NCBI RefSeq assembly: GCF_013366925.1
Contig: NZ_JAALDK010000001.1
Coordinates: forward strand, 2,115,089-2,179,088
DNA from: Paraburkholderia youngii
Lineage (GTDB): Bacteria > Pseudomonadota > Gammaproteobacteria > Burkholderiales > Burkholderiaceae
DNA: 64,000 nt
Direction: 5' to 3'
A program made the translations under genes and the position numbers. Positions within the stretch are counted from its first letter, which is position 1, and every line of letters starts with the position of its first letter. The notes beneath the pieces are model-generated. The model had not been told where the DNA came from. It was given only the letters and a program-made list of their open reading frames with translations, and did no database searches. Positions 35,070 through 44,035 of the stretch are shown piece by piece.

Positions 35070-35500
35070 CCGGATGGTCCGAGGCGGCTCGATCGAGCGC
35101 CTGATTTTGTTACTTCCGTGAAAGAAACGACGGACAAGAGTGCCCGCAATGGGCCTCTTGAACGACCGGTTTTCGCCCTCTTCCGCAACAGGGCGAGGAC
35201 AGCGATTCTCAAAACTGCTCCTCGCCACGCCCTTCGCGCCATCCCTCCCAGAGATAGGCTATGCACGGTATAGCCGCCAAACACCCGCCTTCATACAGCA
35301 ATTCTCAGCGATCTCACTTTCAACCCACATTCGCCGCATATCTTCCCAAGCAGCTCCAGCCAAAATTTCTATTGAGAACGCTTCTCAATTACGTGGCAAT
35401 TGAATACAATCCGTCGCGAAATGACTTTGTAATAAACATGGAATGCCCGGGTAAGGAAACTAGCACCGGCCCCGGCTTCCCGAACTCGACGGGGATAAAC
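35070..35500. other. Regulatory region upstream of the iron-uptake operon
   Basis: About 430 bases with no supported gene. The main feature is the Fur-box-like palindrome at 35371-35389. An open frame running into the receptor gene from 35261 lacks signal-peptide logic and is not taken as coding. Confidence 0.5.
35371..35389. promoter_or_regulatory. Fur-box-like 19-bp perfect palindrome
   Basis: The sequence attgagaacgcttctcaat is an 8-3-8 perfect inverted repeat of the length and look of Fur operators (gagaa / ttctc half-sites). It lies about 110 bases upstream of the TonB-dependent receptor start, so iron repression of the piuA-sel1-piuC operon is likely. Confidence 0.7.
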
Positions 35501-37747
35501 ATGAAGTTGCGGTCCGACGATCCGAAGCTCGGCAAAATCAGCACGACACTGTGCGGCGTACTGGCCGCCGGCCCCGCCCTCGCGCAGGGCACCACGGCCG
35601 CCGCGCCCCCCGAGCGCGAGGGCCAGCTCGCGCCGATTTCCGTGCAAGGCCAGTCGGACGATGGCTTCAAGACCAATCACTCCGCGTCGGTCAAATTCAC
35701 TGCACCGCTCGTCGATACGCCGAAGTCGGTCACGGTGATTCCCGAGGAGCTGATTCGCAGCACCGGCGCATCGACGCTAACTGAAGCGCTGCGCACCGTG
35801 CCCGGCATCACGTTCGGCGCCGGCGAAGGCGGCAACCCGCTCGGCGACCGGCCGTTCATTCGCGGCTACGACGCGCAGGGCAGCACGTTCGTCGACGGCA
35901 TGCGCGATATCGGCGCAACCACGCGCGAAGTGTTCAACATCGAAAGCATCGAAGTGACGAAGGGTTCGGACGGCGCGTTCGGTGGCCGCGGCGGCGCGGG
36001 TGGCAGCATCAACCTGATCACGAAGACGCCGCATCTGGGCACGACCGCCGACGGCAGCGTCGGCCTCGGCACCGACCGCTATCGCCGCTTCACCGCCGAC
36101 GGCAACTGGCAGATGGCCGACCACGCGGCGTTCCGCCTGAACGTGATGAGCCACAACAACGACCTGGCCGGCCGCGATGCGGTCAACAACGAGCGCTGGG
36201 GCATCGCGCCGTCGTTCACGTACGGTCTCGGCACGCCGACCCGCGTGACTGCAAGCTACTATCACCTCACCACCGACGATCTGCCCGACAGCGGCATCCC
36301 GTACTTCTACACGACGACCAACAAGCCGGCGAACGTCAGCACGATCTTCCCGGCGCCGGTGGACCGCCACAACTTTTACGGCCTGATCGACCGCGACTTC
36401 CGCAAGACGAGTTCGGATATCGGCACCGTGCGCATCGAACACGACATCAACGGCGACCTGACGATCCGCAACACGACGCGCTACACGAAGTCGACCCAGG
36501 ACTACATCTGGACCCAGCCCGACGACAGCCAGGGCAACGTCGTCAACGGCAAGGTGTGGCGCCGCGCGAATACACGCGCGAGCAACGTGTACAGCCTCGC
36601 GAACCAGACCGAATTGTTCGGCGAGTTCAAGACGGGCTTCCTGAAGCACAGCTTCACGACCGGTATCGAGTTGTCGCGCGAAACCAGCGTCAACGATTCG
36701 TACACGGTGGCGGCCGCGACCGGCGCGATCTGCGCAAACAAAGGCATTGGCGCGGCGTCGGGCTATAACTGCACGAGTCTTTGGACGCCGAATCCGAACG
36801 ATCCGTGGGCCGGATCGATCAGGCAAACCAACGACCCGAGCCAGCAACGCACCACCACCAAATCGATCTACGCGTTCGATACGATCGAGTTGACCAGGCG
36901 CTGGCAGGCCAACGTCGGCCTGCGCGTCGACGATTACTCGACCGAACTGCGCAATACCGTCGCCAACGGCGCGACGCGTGTGTCGCGCGACGACACGCTG
37001 TTCAACTACCAGTTCGGCCTCGTGTTCAAGCCGGCATCTAACGGCAGCATCTATGCGTCGATCTCCACGTCGTCGACGCCGGCTGGCGCACTGCTCGGCC
37101 AGGGCAGCGAAACGCAGTCGCTGATTCCGTCCCGCGGCGTCGGTCCGAACGCGGCGTTGTTGTCGCCGGAGAAGAACCGCAGCGTCGAAGTGGGCAGCAA
37201 GTGGAACGTGCTCGATAACAAGCTATCGCTGACCGGCGCGCTGTTCCAGATCGACACGACCAATGCGCGCGTCACGCTGCCTGACAACACCTACGCGATG
37301 GTCGGCAACAAGCGCGTGCAGGGGTTCGAGTTCGGCGTGGCGGGTCAACTGACCAACAAGTGGCAGGTGTTCGGCGGCTACACGTATCTGAAGAGCGAGC
37401 TGCGCAACAACGGCAAGACCAAGTCGGATAACGGCCATCAGTTCCCGAACACGCCGAAGAACAGCATCAGCCTGTGGACCAATTACGAAGTGCTGCCGAA
37501 GTTCACGATCGGCGGAGGCGCGTTCTATATGTCGCAGGTGTATGGCGATACCGCGAATCTGCGGGCGGTGCCCTCGTACTGGCGCTTCGACGGCATGGCG
37601 ACGTATCGCGTGAACAAGCACGTCGATCTGCAACTGAACGTGCAGAACATCTTCAACCGCACGTATTACGACCAGGCGTACGCCTCGCACTACGCGTCGA
37701 TCGCACCGGGACGCTCCGCGTTCCTGACGCTCAACGCGCACTACTGA
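35501..37747 (+). CDS. piuA: TonB-dependent siderophore receptor (PiuA/Fiu-like)
   Basis: A 748-residue outer-membrane receptor for ferric catecholate or a related iron chelate. The signal region MKLRSDDPKLGKISTTLCGVLAAGPALAQ is followed by the plug domain (KSVTVIPEELIRSTGASTLTEALRTVPGI, RPFIRGYDAQGSTFVDGMRD, IEVTKGSDGAFGGRGGAGGSINLITK) and a 22-strand barrel ending FLTLNAHY. The ATG at 35501 gives the signal peptide and has gggg upstream. Stop and next start overlap (TGATG). The downstream Sel1 gene and piuC point to a PiuA-type receptor. Fur control is suggested by the palindrome upstream. Confidence 0.92.
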   Translation: MKLRSDDPKLGKISTTLCGVLAAGPALAQGTTAAAPPEREGQLAPISVQGQSDDGFKTNHSASVKFTAPLVDTPKSVTVIPEELIRSTGASTLTEALRTVPGITFGAGEGGNPLGDRPFIRGYDAQGSTFVDGMRDIGATTREVFNIESIEVTKGSDGAFGGRGGAGGSINLITKTPHLGTTADGSVGLGTDRYRRFTADGNWQMADHAAFRLNVMSHNNDLAGRDAVNNERWGIAPSFTYGLGTPTRVTASYYHLTTDDLPDSGIPYFYTTTNKPANVSTIFPAPVDRHNFYGLIDRDFRKTSSDIGTVRIEHDINGDLTIRNTTRYTKSTQDYIWTQPDDSQGNVVNGKVWRRANTRASNVYSLANQTELFGEFKTGFLKHSFTTGIELSRETSVNDSYTVAAATGAICANKGIGAASGYNCTSLWTPNPNDPWAGSIRQTNDPSQQRTTTKSIYAFDTIELTRRWQANVGLRVDDYSTELRNTVANGATRVSRDDTLFNYQFGLVFKPASNGSIYASISTSSTPAGALLGQGSETQSLIPSRGVGPNAALLSPEKNRSVEVGSKWNVLDNKLSLTGALFQIDTTNARVTLPDNTYAMVGNKRVQGFEFGVAGQLTNKWQVFGGYTYLKSELRNNGKTKSDNGHQFPNTPKNSISLWTNYEVLPKFTIGGGAFYMSQVYGDTANLRAVPSYWRFDGMATYRVNKHVDLQLNVQNIFNRTYYDQAYASHYASIAPGRSAFLTLNAHY

Positions 37748-38583
37748 TGCCGCGCGCGCAGAACGAGGTCTCGGTGCGGGCGCTCGCGAGCGTGTCGCGC
37801 GATGAACTCGCCGCCATCCTCGCGGGGCCACCCGAGCGTGCCGCCGCGTGGGTCGCGGCGGCCGCGCGCAACGGCATCGTCGAGGCGCAGGCCGTGTACG
37901 GCCAGTACCTGCTCGAGGGTCACGGCGTCGAGCGCGACGTCGACGAAGCGTTCGTCTGGTTCCGGCACGCGGCCCGGCGCGATCATCCGATGGCGATGAA
38001 CATGTTGGGCCGCTGCTACGAACATGGCTGGGGTACGGCCGCCTGCGCGCCGGTCGCCGTGTACTGGTATCGGCTCGCGGCACAAGCCGGGCTCGACTGG
38101 GGCATGTACAACTATGCGTCGGCGTTGGCGCTCGGTCATGGCATCGAATGCGATCGCGCGCAGGCATTGCAGTGGTTCTTGCGTGCTGCCGAACTCGGGC
38201 ATGCGAAGTCGTTGAACTTCGTCGGCAGCTTTTACGAGGACGGCTGGAGCGTCGATGCCGATGCGGATATCGCGCTGGACTACTATCGACGCGCCGCGCA
38301 AGGCGGCGATTTTCGCGGGCAGTTCAATTACGCGCGGCTGCTCGCCGAGCGTGGCGAAATCGCGGAAGCATTGCAATGGTTGCAACGTGTGCCGCACACC
38401 GCGACCGGCGCTTTCGTTGCGAAGATGCGCGCATGGCTGGCCGCTTCTCCCGTTAGCGCGTTTTGCGCACTCGAACGCAGCCTTGGCGCAAACGCCAATG
38501 CGAATGCCAGTGCGAATGCGAGCCTCGACATGAACACGCAAATCAGCGCCACGCCAAACCTGACGCAGGAGCCGCGCAGATGA
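37747..38583 (+). CDS. Sel1-repeat (TPR-like) protein of the piu operon
   Basis: A 278-residue soluble protein with at least four Sel1-like repeats between residues 45 and 215. Examples are [32 protein letters not shown] and [37 protein letters not shown]. These alpha-hairpins usually mediate protein contacts. The C-terminus is an Asn/Ala/Ser-rich tail ([11 protein letters not shown]). It starts on the last base of the receptor gene and shares ATGA with piuC, so all three are one transcript. Its role in iron uptake is unknown. Confidence 0.88.
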   Translation: MPRAQNEVSVRALASVSRDELAAILAGPPERAAAWVAAAARNGIVEAQAVYGQYLLEGHGVERDVDEAFVWFRHAARRDHPMAMNMLGRCYEHGWGTAACAPVAVYWYRLAAQAGLDWGMYNYASALALGHGIECDRAQALQWFLRAAELGHAKSLNFVGSFYEDGWSVDADADIALDYYRRAAQGGDFRGQFNYARLLAERGEIAEALQWLQRVPHTATGAFVAKMRAWLAASPVSAFCALERSLGANANANASANASLDMNTQISATPNLTQEPRR

Positions 38584-39263
38584 TGCTGCATTTACCCGCC
38601 GTACTCAACAAACAGCAGGTCGCGCAATGCCGCGAAATGCTCGACGCGGCGCAATGGATCGACGGTAATGCGACTTCAGGCCAGCAATCGGCGCAAGCCA
38701 AGCGCAACCAGCAGCTGCCCGAAGGCTCACCCGCCGCGCGTACGATCGGCGATGCGATTCAGGACGCGCTCGGCCGCAACGCGCGCTTCTTTTCCGCCGC
38801 GTTGCCGCTGAAACTCTTCCCGCCGCTCTTCAATCGTTATGCCGGCGGCGACGGCTTCGGCACGCACGTCGATAATGCGATCCGCCAGTTGCGCGGCACT
38901 GACTTCCGCATCCGCAGCGACCTGTCGGCTACGCTGTTCCTCGCCGAACCGGACACCTACGACGGCGGCGAGCTTTGCATCGAGGACACCTACGGCGTGC
39001 ATCGCGCGAAACTGCCGGCCGGCGACATGGTGCTCTACCCCGCTTCGAGCCTGCATCACGTGAGCCCGGTCACGCGCGGCGTGCGGGTCGCGTCATTCTT
39101 CTGGATTCAGAGCATGGTGCGCGACGACGGCCAGCGCGCGACACTGTTCCAGCTCGACAACGACGTGCAGACGCTCGCGGCGGAACGAGGCTCGAACGAC
39201 GCGACCGTCGTGAGCCTCACGGGCATCTATCACAATCTGCTACGTCGCTGGGCCGACGCCTGA
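38580..39263 (+). CDS. piuC: PKHD-type Fe(II)/2-oxoglutarate hydroxylase PiuC
   Basis: A 227-residue cytosolic dioxygenase of the PiuC/YbiX family. The iron triad can be read as H96 and D98 (GTHVDNAIR) and H159 ([11 protein letters not shown]). R167 or R169 (TRGVR) is placed to bind 2-oxoglutarate. PiuC genes usually sit next to TonB-dependent iron receptors and are Fur-repressed, as here. The physiological substrate is not established. Two Met codons in a row overlap the Sel1 stop. A bidirectional terminator follows 28 bases later. Confidence 0.94.
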   Translation: MMLHLPAVLNKQQVAQCREMLDAAQWIDGNATSGQQSAQAKRNQQLPEGSPAARTIGDAIQDALGRNARFFSAALPLKLFPPLFNRYAGGDGFGTHVDNAIRQLRGTDFRIRSDLSATLFLAEPDTYDGGELCIEDTYGVHRAKLPAGDMVLYPASSLHHVSPVTRGVRVASFFWIQSMVRDDGQRATLFQLDNDVQTLAAERGSNDATVVSLTGIYHNLLRRWADA

Positions 39264-39291
39264 TCGGCGCCAGGTCACCAGCCGCCGATGC

Positions 39292-39330
39292 AAAAAAACG
39301 CCGCGGGCCAACTGCCCCGCGGCGTTTTTC
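39292..39330. terminator. Bidirectional terminator between piuC and mctP
   Basis: Stem aaaaacgccgcggg / ccccgcggcgttttt with A run on the left and T run on the right, placed between two convergent genes. It serves both strands. Confidence 0.9.
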
Positions 39331-39351
39331 ATCGAGCCGGACAAACGTGGA

Positions 39352-40833
39352 TCAGGCCGTCACGGCAGCCCGACGCGGCGACACTGCCGACACCACGAAG
39401 CTCACGACGATGTTCGCGACCAGCGCGATCAGGCCGATATACAGCGGATAGTTCTCGTGGCCGAAATGCAGGCCGTACACCGGCTTGAGCCCTTGCGAAA
39501 TCGCGAGGCCGGTGCCGAGCACGATACCTACCAGCCAGCCGAGGAACAGACCCGGCGTGTTCAGACGGCGCGTGTACAGCGTGAACACGATGGCCGGGAA
39601 AATCTGCAGAATCCACACACCGCCGAGCAGTTGCAGATCGATCGCGTACTGCGTCGGCAGGAACACGATGAACAGCAGCGCGCCGAACTTGACGACCAGC
39701 GAGACGATCTTCGCGTTGGCCGCTTCCGCTTGAGGCGAGAGGTTCGGCGACACCAGCGGACGCCACAGATTACGCGTGAACAGATTCGCCGCGCCGATCG
39801 ACATGATCGCGGCCGGCACCAGCGCGCTGATCGCAATCGCGGCGGCCGCGAAGCCGACGAACCACGACGGGAACAGCGTACCGAACAGCGCCGGCACCAC
39901 GTCGCTCGCCGACTTCACGTTCACGCCCGCGGCGATCGCCATATACCCGAGCAGCGCGATCAGGCCGAGCAGCACCGTGTAGGCCGGCAGGAAGATCGCG
40001 TTCTTGCGAACCGTCTTTGCCGACGACGACGACAGCACCGCCGTCATCGTATGCGGATACATGAACGCGGCGAGCGCCGAGCCGAGTGCGAGCGATGCGA
40101 ACGCGGTGTACTGGTTCGGCTTCAGCAGGATGCCGGTCGCGCCGCCCTTCGCCTGGAAGTGCGCATCGGCCAGTTCGAACACGTGCCCATAGCCGCCGAG
40201 CTTCACCGGGATCAGCCATATCGCCGCGATCACGACGATATAGATCATGATGTCCTTGACGAACGCGATCATCGCCGGGGCGCGCAGGCCGCTCGCATAC
40301 GTATAGAGCGCGAGGATCACGAACGCGACGATCAACGGCAATTCGCCGCTGACGCCGAGACCCTTGATCACGACCTGCATGCCGACCAGTTGCAGCGCGA
40401 TATACGGCATCGTCGCGACGATGCCGGTCAGCGCGATGGCTGCGGGGAACCACTTGCCGCCGTATTCGCCGTGCACGTAGTCGGCCGCGGTGATGTGGTT
40501 CTTCGCGTGCGCAACCCTCCACAGCTTCGGCATCACCGCGAACACGAACGGATAAACGATGATCGTGTACGGCAGTGCGAAGAAGCCGTACGCGCCCACC
40601 GAAAAAACGAGCGCGGGCACTGCGATCACCGTATAAGCGGTGTAGAAATCGCCGCCGACGAGGAACCACGAAATGATCGTGCCGAACTGCCGGCCGCCGA
40701 GGCCCCACTCGTGCAACTGCGTCAGATCGCCGCGCTTCCAGCGCGCCGCGAAAAAGCCGATCACCGTGACGAGCACGAAGAATGCGATGAATACCGTCAT
40801 CGCAACCGGGTTCACAGGATTCAGATCGCTCAT
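39352..40833 (-). CDS. mctP: Sodium:solute symporter, MctP-like monocarboxylate transporter
   Basis: A 493-residue SSS-family permease with about 13 membrane helices. The family landmark GGRQFGTIISWFLVGGDFYTAYTVIAVPALVFSVG is near the N-terminus. The core helices include FMYPHTMTAVLSSSSAKTVRKNAIFLPAYTVLLG and AIAISALVPAAIMSIGAANLFTRNLWRP, the latter close to the SSS signature. Coupling with a DUF3311 subunit (ATGA) and a divergent cache-domain kinase and NarL-type regulator matches MctP/MctSR of rhizobia, which takes up lactate, pyruvate, propionate and alanine. The substrate here is inferred from that. Confidence 0.88.
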   Translation of the reverse strand: MSDLNPVNPVAMTVFIAFFVLVTVIGFFAARWKRGDLTQLHEWGLGGRQFGTIISWFLVGGDFYTAYTVIAVPALVFSVGAYGFFALPYTIIVYPFVFAVMPKLWRVAHAKNHITAADYVHGEYGGKWFPAAIALTGIVATMPYIALQLVGMQVVIKGLGVSGELPLIVAFVILALYTYASGLRAPAMIAFVKDIMIYIVVIAAIWLIPVKLGGYGHVFELADAHFQAKGGATGILLKPNQYTAFASLALGSALAAFMYPHTMTAVLSSSSAKTVRKNAIFLPAYTVLLGLIALLGYMAIAAGVNVKSASDVVPALFGTLFPSWFVGFAAAAIAISALVPAAIMSIGAANLFTRNLWRPLVSPNLSPQAEAANAKIVSLVVKFGALLFIVFLPTQYAIDLQLLGGVWILQIFPAIVFTLYTRRLNTPGLFLGWLVGIVLGTGLAISQGLKPVYGLHFGHENYPLYIGLIALVANIVVSFVVSAVSPRRAAVTA

Positions 40834-41027
40834 TTGAGACCTCGATACACGATGTAAATCAGCAGCGAGGTCAACGGCACCCACAGAAACTGATACCAGT
40901 AGAAGAACGGAAAGCCCGCGAGCGACGGATGCGTGTCGTTATAGAACGGCAGCCACAGCAGCGCGATATAGGGGATCAGCAAAATGAGCCAGAGCCATGA
41001 ACGGCCGGCCGGCGGGGAGGTCTCCAC
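40830..41027 (-). CDS. DUF3311 small membrane subunit of the symporter
   Basis: A 65-residue protein with two membrane helices (LWLILLIPYIALLWLPFY and FFYWYQFLWVPLTSLLIYIVYRG), typical of DUF3311 proteins encoded just before SSS symporters. A GTG at 41027 with a well-spaced aaggaga is the best start; the frame is open upstream but reads as low-quality sequence. It shares ATGA with mctP. It is probably needed for symporter assembly, by analogy with YhdT/PanF-type pairs. Confidence 0.85.
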   Translation of the reverse strand: METSPPAGRSWLWLILLIPYIALLWLPFYNDTHPSLAGFPFFYWYQFLWVPLTSLLIYIVYRGLK

Positions 41028-41177
41028 GAACGTCTCCTTGAGTATTATCGACAGCACGCGCGATGGCTCGTGCGGGGAAATCGGCAACGCCGCACACGCG
41101 CCCGCCAGGCCTGGCGCAGCGCGGGATGCGACGGGCATGTAGTATTCGCCTTCGCGCCTTTCCTTACAAGCGCGCAA

Positions 41178-41208
41178 CTACGTAAGCCGTCTACGTAATA
41201 ATACGTAG
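41178..41208. promoter_or_regulatory. Repeated ctacgta operator between mctP and mctSR
   Basis: Three TACGTA cores occur in 31 bases: ctacgta at 41178, ctacgta at 41191 and tacgtag at 41202. The last two form a palindrome around ataa. The site lies 25 bases before the kinase start and 151 before the DUF3311 start, well placed to bind the NarL/LuxR-type regulator encoded next door. Confidence 0.6.
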
Positions 41209-41232
41209 CCCGTTGACTGGCTTTTTTCAACG

Positions 41233-42648
41233 ATGAAACTCAAAGCAAAGATTGTGCTGCTTGCGATCGTGCCCTTTCTGGCGGCGATCGCGAGCATCGA
41301 GACCGGCGTGCGCCGCGAAGCGACGGCGTTAGCCGAGCGGCAGCACGCGACCACCCAGGCCGCCTACATGGCCAGCAAGGAGGTCGAGCTCAAGCACTAT
41401 GTCGAGCTCGCGACCACCGCGATCGCGCCGCTCTACGAAGCCGGCGGCGCCAACGCGCGCGACAACGCGCTGCTGCGCACGCGCGCGCTCGCGGTGCTCG
41501 AGAAGATGAATTTCGGCGAGGACGGCTACTTCTTCGTGTACGACCTGCACGGCCGCACGCTGATGCATCCGCGCGAGCCGGATCTGGTGGGCCGGGATCT
41601 ATGGTCGTTGCGTGACAGCCACGGCGCGCCGACGATCCAGCAGCTACTCGCCGCGGCCGCGCGCGGCGGCGGCTACGTGCGCTATCTGTGGCACCGGCCG
41701 TCGACCGGCAAGGAGGAGTCGAAACTCGGCTACGTGGTGCCGCTCGAACGCTGGGGCTGGATGCTCGGCACCGGCATCTATCTCGACGACGTCGACACGG
41801 CGCTCGCGCATATCGACGAGGAGGCTGCGGCCAATATCGATCGCACGATGAAGTGGATCGACGCGATCGCCGTGGCCGGCCTCGCGGTCATTGCGTTGTG
41901 CGCCCTCGTGCTGAACGTGACCGAATATCGCAGCGCCGACGCGAAGCTGAAGCGGCTCGCGCAGCAGGTCGTCGAGTCGCAGGAAAACGAGCGTGCACGC
42001 CTGTCGCGCGAACTGCACGACGGCATCAGCCAGATGATGGTGTCCGTGAAGCTGCTGCTCGAATCGGCGCTCGCGCGGCTCGAACGCGGCGACGCGCGCG
42101 TGCCCGCCGCCGAGGCCGCGTTGTCCACCGGACTCACGCGGCTCGGCGATACGCTGCGCGAAGTCCGGCGCATTTCTCATGCGCTGCGTCCGTCGATGCT
42201 CGACGATCTCGGCGTCGCCGCCGCGCTCGAACAACTGACGCGCGAACTCGGCGACGAGTCCGGCATCGCGATCGGCTTCACGCAGATCGCGCACACGCAT
42301 GCGGCCACGCTGCCCGATACGGTCAACACCGTGCTGTTTCGTATCGCTCAGGAAGCGCTGACGAACATCGTGCGGCACGCGCAGGCGTCGAGCGCGGCGC
42401 TTGCGCTCGAAGTGTCGCGCGACGCGGTCACGCTGACGATCTCCGACAACGGCCGCGGCTTCGACGTGGCCGACGCATTCGTCGGCGGACTCGAAGGTGT
42501 CGGTCTACGCAACATGCGCGAACGGCTCGAAGCGCTCGGCGGCACGCTGTCGCTGAACTCGGAGCCGGGACACACCGCCGTTACCGCGCGCGTGCCGCTG
42601 CCAACGACGCACGCCACGATGCCGCCCCTGCAGGAATTCTCGTCATGA
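41233..42648 (+). CDS. mctS: Cache-domain sensor histidine kinase (MctS-like)
   Basis: A 471-residue membrane kinase. TM1 is at residues 5-22, a periplasmic single-cache (sCache_2) domain spans about 30-205 (FGEDGYFFVYDLHGRTLMHPREPDLVGRDLW, WGWMLGTGIYLDD) and TM2 is at 210-230. The cytoplasmic part has a HisKA_3 box with H262 (ARLSRELHDGISQMM) and a HATPase domain (IAQEALTNIVRHAQ, DNGRGFD, GVGLRNMRERLEALGG). Such caches often bind small carboxylates, fitting a kinase that controls the monocarboxylate symporter. Its stop overlaps the regulator start (ATGA). Confidence 0.92.
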   Translation: MKLKAKIVLLAIVPFLAAIASIETGVRREATALAERQHATTQAAYMASKEVELKHYVELATTAIAPLYEAGGANARDNALLRTRALAVLEKMNFGEDGYFFVYDLHGRTLMHPREPDLVGRDLWSLRDSHGAPTIQQLLAAAARGGGYVRYLWHRPSTGKEESKLGYVVPLERWGWMLGTGIYLDDVDTALAHIDEEAAANIDRTMKWIDAIAVAGLAVIALCALVLNVTEYRSADAKLKRLAQQVVESQENERARLSRELHDGISQMMVSVKLLLESALARLERGDARVPAAEAALSTGLTRLGDTLREVRRISHALRPSMLDDLGVAAALEQLTRELGDESGIAIGFTQIAHTHAATLPDTVNTVLFRIAQEALTNIVRHAQASSAALALEVSRDAVTLTISDNGRGFDVADAFVGGLEGVGLRNMRERLEALGGTLSLNSEPGHTAVTARVPLPTTHATMPPLQEFSS

Positions 42649-43298
42649 ACGACACGGCCTCTCCTTCCATCGCGCGTCTGCTGCTCGTCGACGATCATCC
42701 GCTCGTGCGCGACGGTCTGCGCGCACGGCTCGAAGCAGTGCGCCACTTCGAAGTGGTCGGCGAAGCGGGCGACGCGCAGGAAGCGCTCGCTGTGGCCGAA
42801 CGACAGGCGCCGCATCTGGCGCTAATGGATGTCGGCATGAAAAGCGGCATGAACGGCATTGCGTTGGCAGGCCTTTTTCACGAGCGCTTTCCGGCGATTC
42901 GCGTGCTGATGCTGTCGATGCACGACAACCTCGAATACGTGACCCAGGCGGTGCGCGCGGGCGCGAGCGGCTATGTGCTGAAGGATTCGCCGGCGCTCGA
43001 GATCATTCAGGCAATTGGCGCGGTACTCGACGGCAAGACGTTCTTCAGCGCGGAGATTAGCGCCCGACTGATCCAGGCGTCGGCGACGCAATCGCCAGTC
43101 GAACGTTTGACGCCGCGCGAGCGCGATATTCTCGATGCGCTTGCCGAGGGACTGTCGAGCAAGCAGATCGCGCAGCGCAACGATCTGTCGGTGCGAACCG
43201 TGGAGACGCACCGGCTGAATCTGAAGCGCAAGCTCGATATCGAAGGGCAGGCGGAGTTGATCAAGTTCGCGGTCGAGAATCGGCGCAACAAGCGTTGA
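42645..43298 (+). CDS. mctR: NarL/LuxR-type response regulator (MctR-like)
   Basis: A 217-residue regulator. The receiver has D16-D17 (LLVDDHP), phospho-acceptor D62 (LALMDVGMKSG) and K113 in YVLKD. The LuxR-type helix-turn-helix (LTPRERDILDALAEGLSSKQIAQRNDLSVRTVETHRLNLKRKL) fills the C-terminus. The start is the ATG overlapping the kinase stop; the frame is open far upstream as a shadow of the kinase gene. It probably binds the TACGTA elements upstream of the pair to control mctP. Confidence 0.93.
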   Translation: MNDTASPSIARLLLVDDHPLVRDGLRARLEAVRHFEVVGEAGDAQEALAVAERQAPHLALMDVGMKSGMNGIALAGLFHERFPAIRVLMLSMHDNLEYVTQAVRAGASGYVLKDSPALEIIQAIGAVLDGKTFFSAEISARLIQASATQSPVERLTPRERDILDALAEGLSSKQIAQRNDLSVRTVETHRLNLKRKLDIEGQAELIKFAVENRRNKR

Positions 43299-43349
43299 GG
43301 TTCGCTGGCGCGCGATAATGAGCCGGTCCACACCTGGGGCGACCACAGC

Positions 43350-43892
43350 ATGAAACGCGTGTTCGAACTGAGTCTCGCCAGCCTGATGCTTTGCGTGGCC
43401 GCGGCTCGCGTTTATGGCGAACCGGCGCGCGTCAATCGCGGCCACGATCCATTCATACAGATCTCCAAAGCTGTCGCCGATTGCCCGACGCCGCTCGGCC
43501 CGTTCGAAACCGAAAAGGAATGGCTCGACGATAGCCATTACCGGATTGAACGCGGCAATAGCTGCTGGATCGAAGGCCGTTGCCGTTTGCCGAACGCGTA
43601 TCTGTACGACGCGGAAATCGCGGACAGCGTGCAACGGCGTCTCGCGAATCTGAACGTCGCGACGCACTGGCGCGAGCAATCGACGCTATGGCTGACGCTG
43701 CAACGCCGCTTCATCTACGTCGAAGGTTGCGTCGCGCCGGGCTTCGACAAAAAGACCTTCCTGAACGAACTGGCCAAAACGGCGGACGTCGAGCGCGTAA
43801 TCGACAATACGATCACCGATCCTCACGCCACTCAGTTGCCGTACCGCACGCAGGCGGACCCTGATAAGCCCGTGCTCAATCGGGGCAATTAA
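43350..43892 (+). CDS. Exported hypothetical protein, possibly BON-like
   Basis: A 180-residue exported protein. The signal peptide is LSLASLMLCVAAARVYG. The mature part has three Cys (VADCPTPLG, NSCWIEGRCRLPNAYLYD) and a C-terminal stretch (RFIYVEGCVAPGFDKKTFLNELAKTADVERVIDN). That last stretch reads like the BON-domain pattern of a strand, then a helix, then V-x-x-V, seen in outer-membrane-associated proteins. Monocistronic. Function unknown. Confidence 0.68.
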   Translation: MKRVFELSLASLMLCVAAARVYGEPARVNRGHDPFIQISKAVADCPTPLGPFETEKEWLDDSHYRIERGNSCWIEGRCRLPNAYLYDAEIADSVQRRLANLNVATHWREQSTLWLTLQRRFIYVEGCVAPGFDKKTFLNELAKTADVERVIDNTITDPHATQLPYRTQADPDKPVLNRGN

Positions 43893-44035
43893 CTCGGCAA
43901 CTGGCGATGTTTTCGCCTCTGGCATTTGTTGTCTGCTATATCGGCAAACGTCGATAGCAACGCAGAAATCGTTCGTTTGGCCTCGATAACGTCATTGCTA
44001 ACATCAGCGGCCCTACCCTACGGTCCGCAATAACA

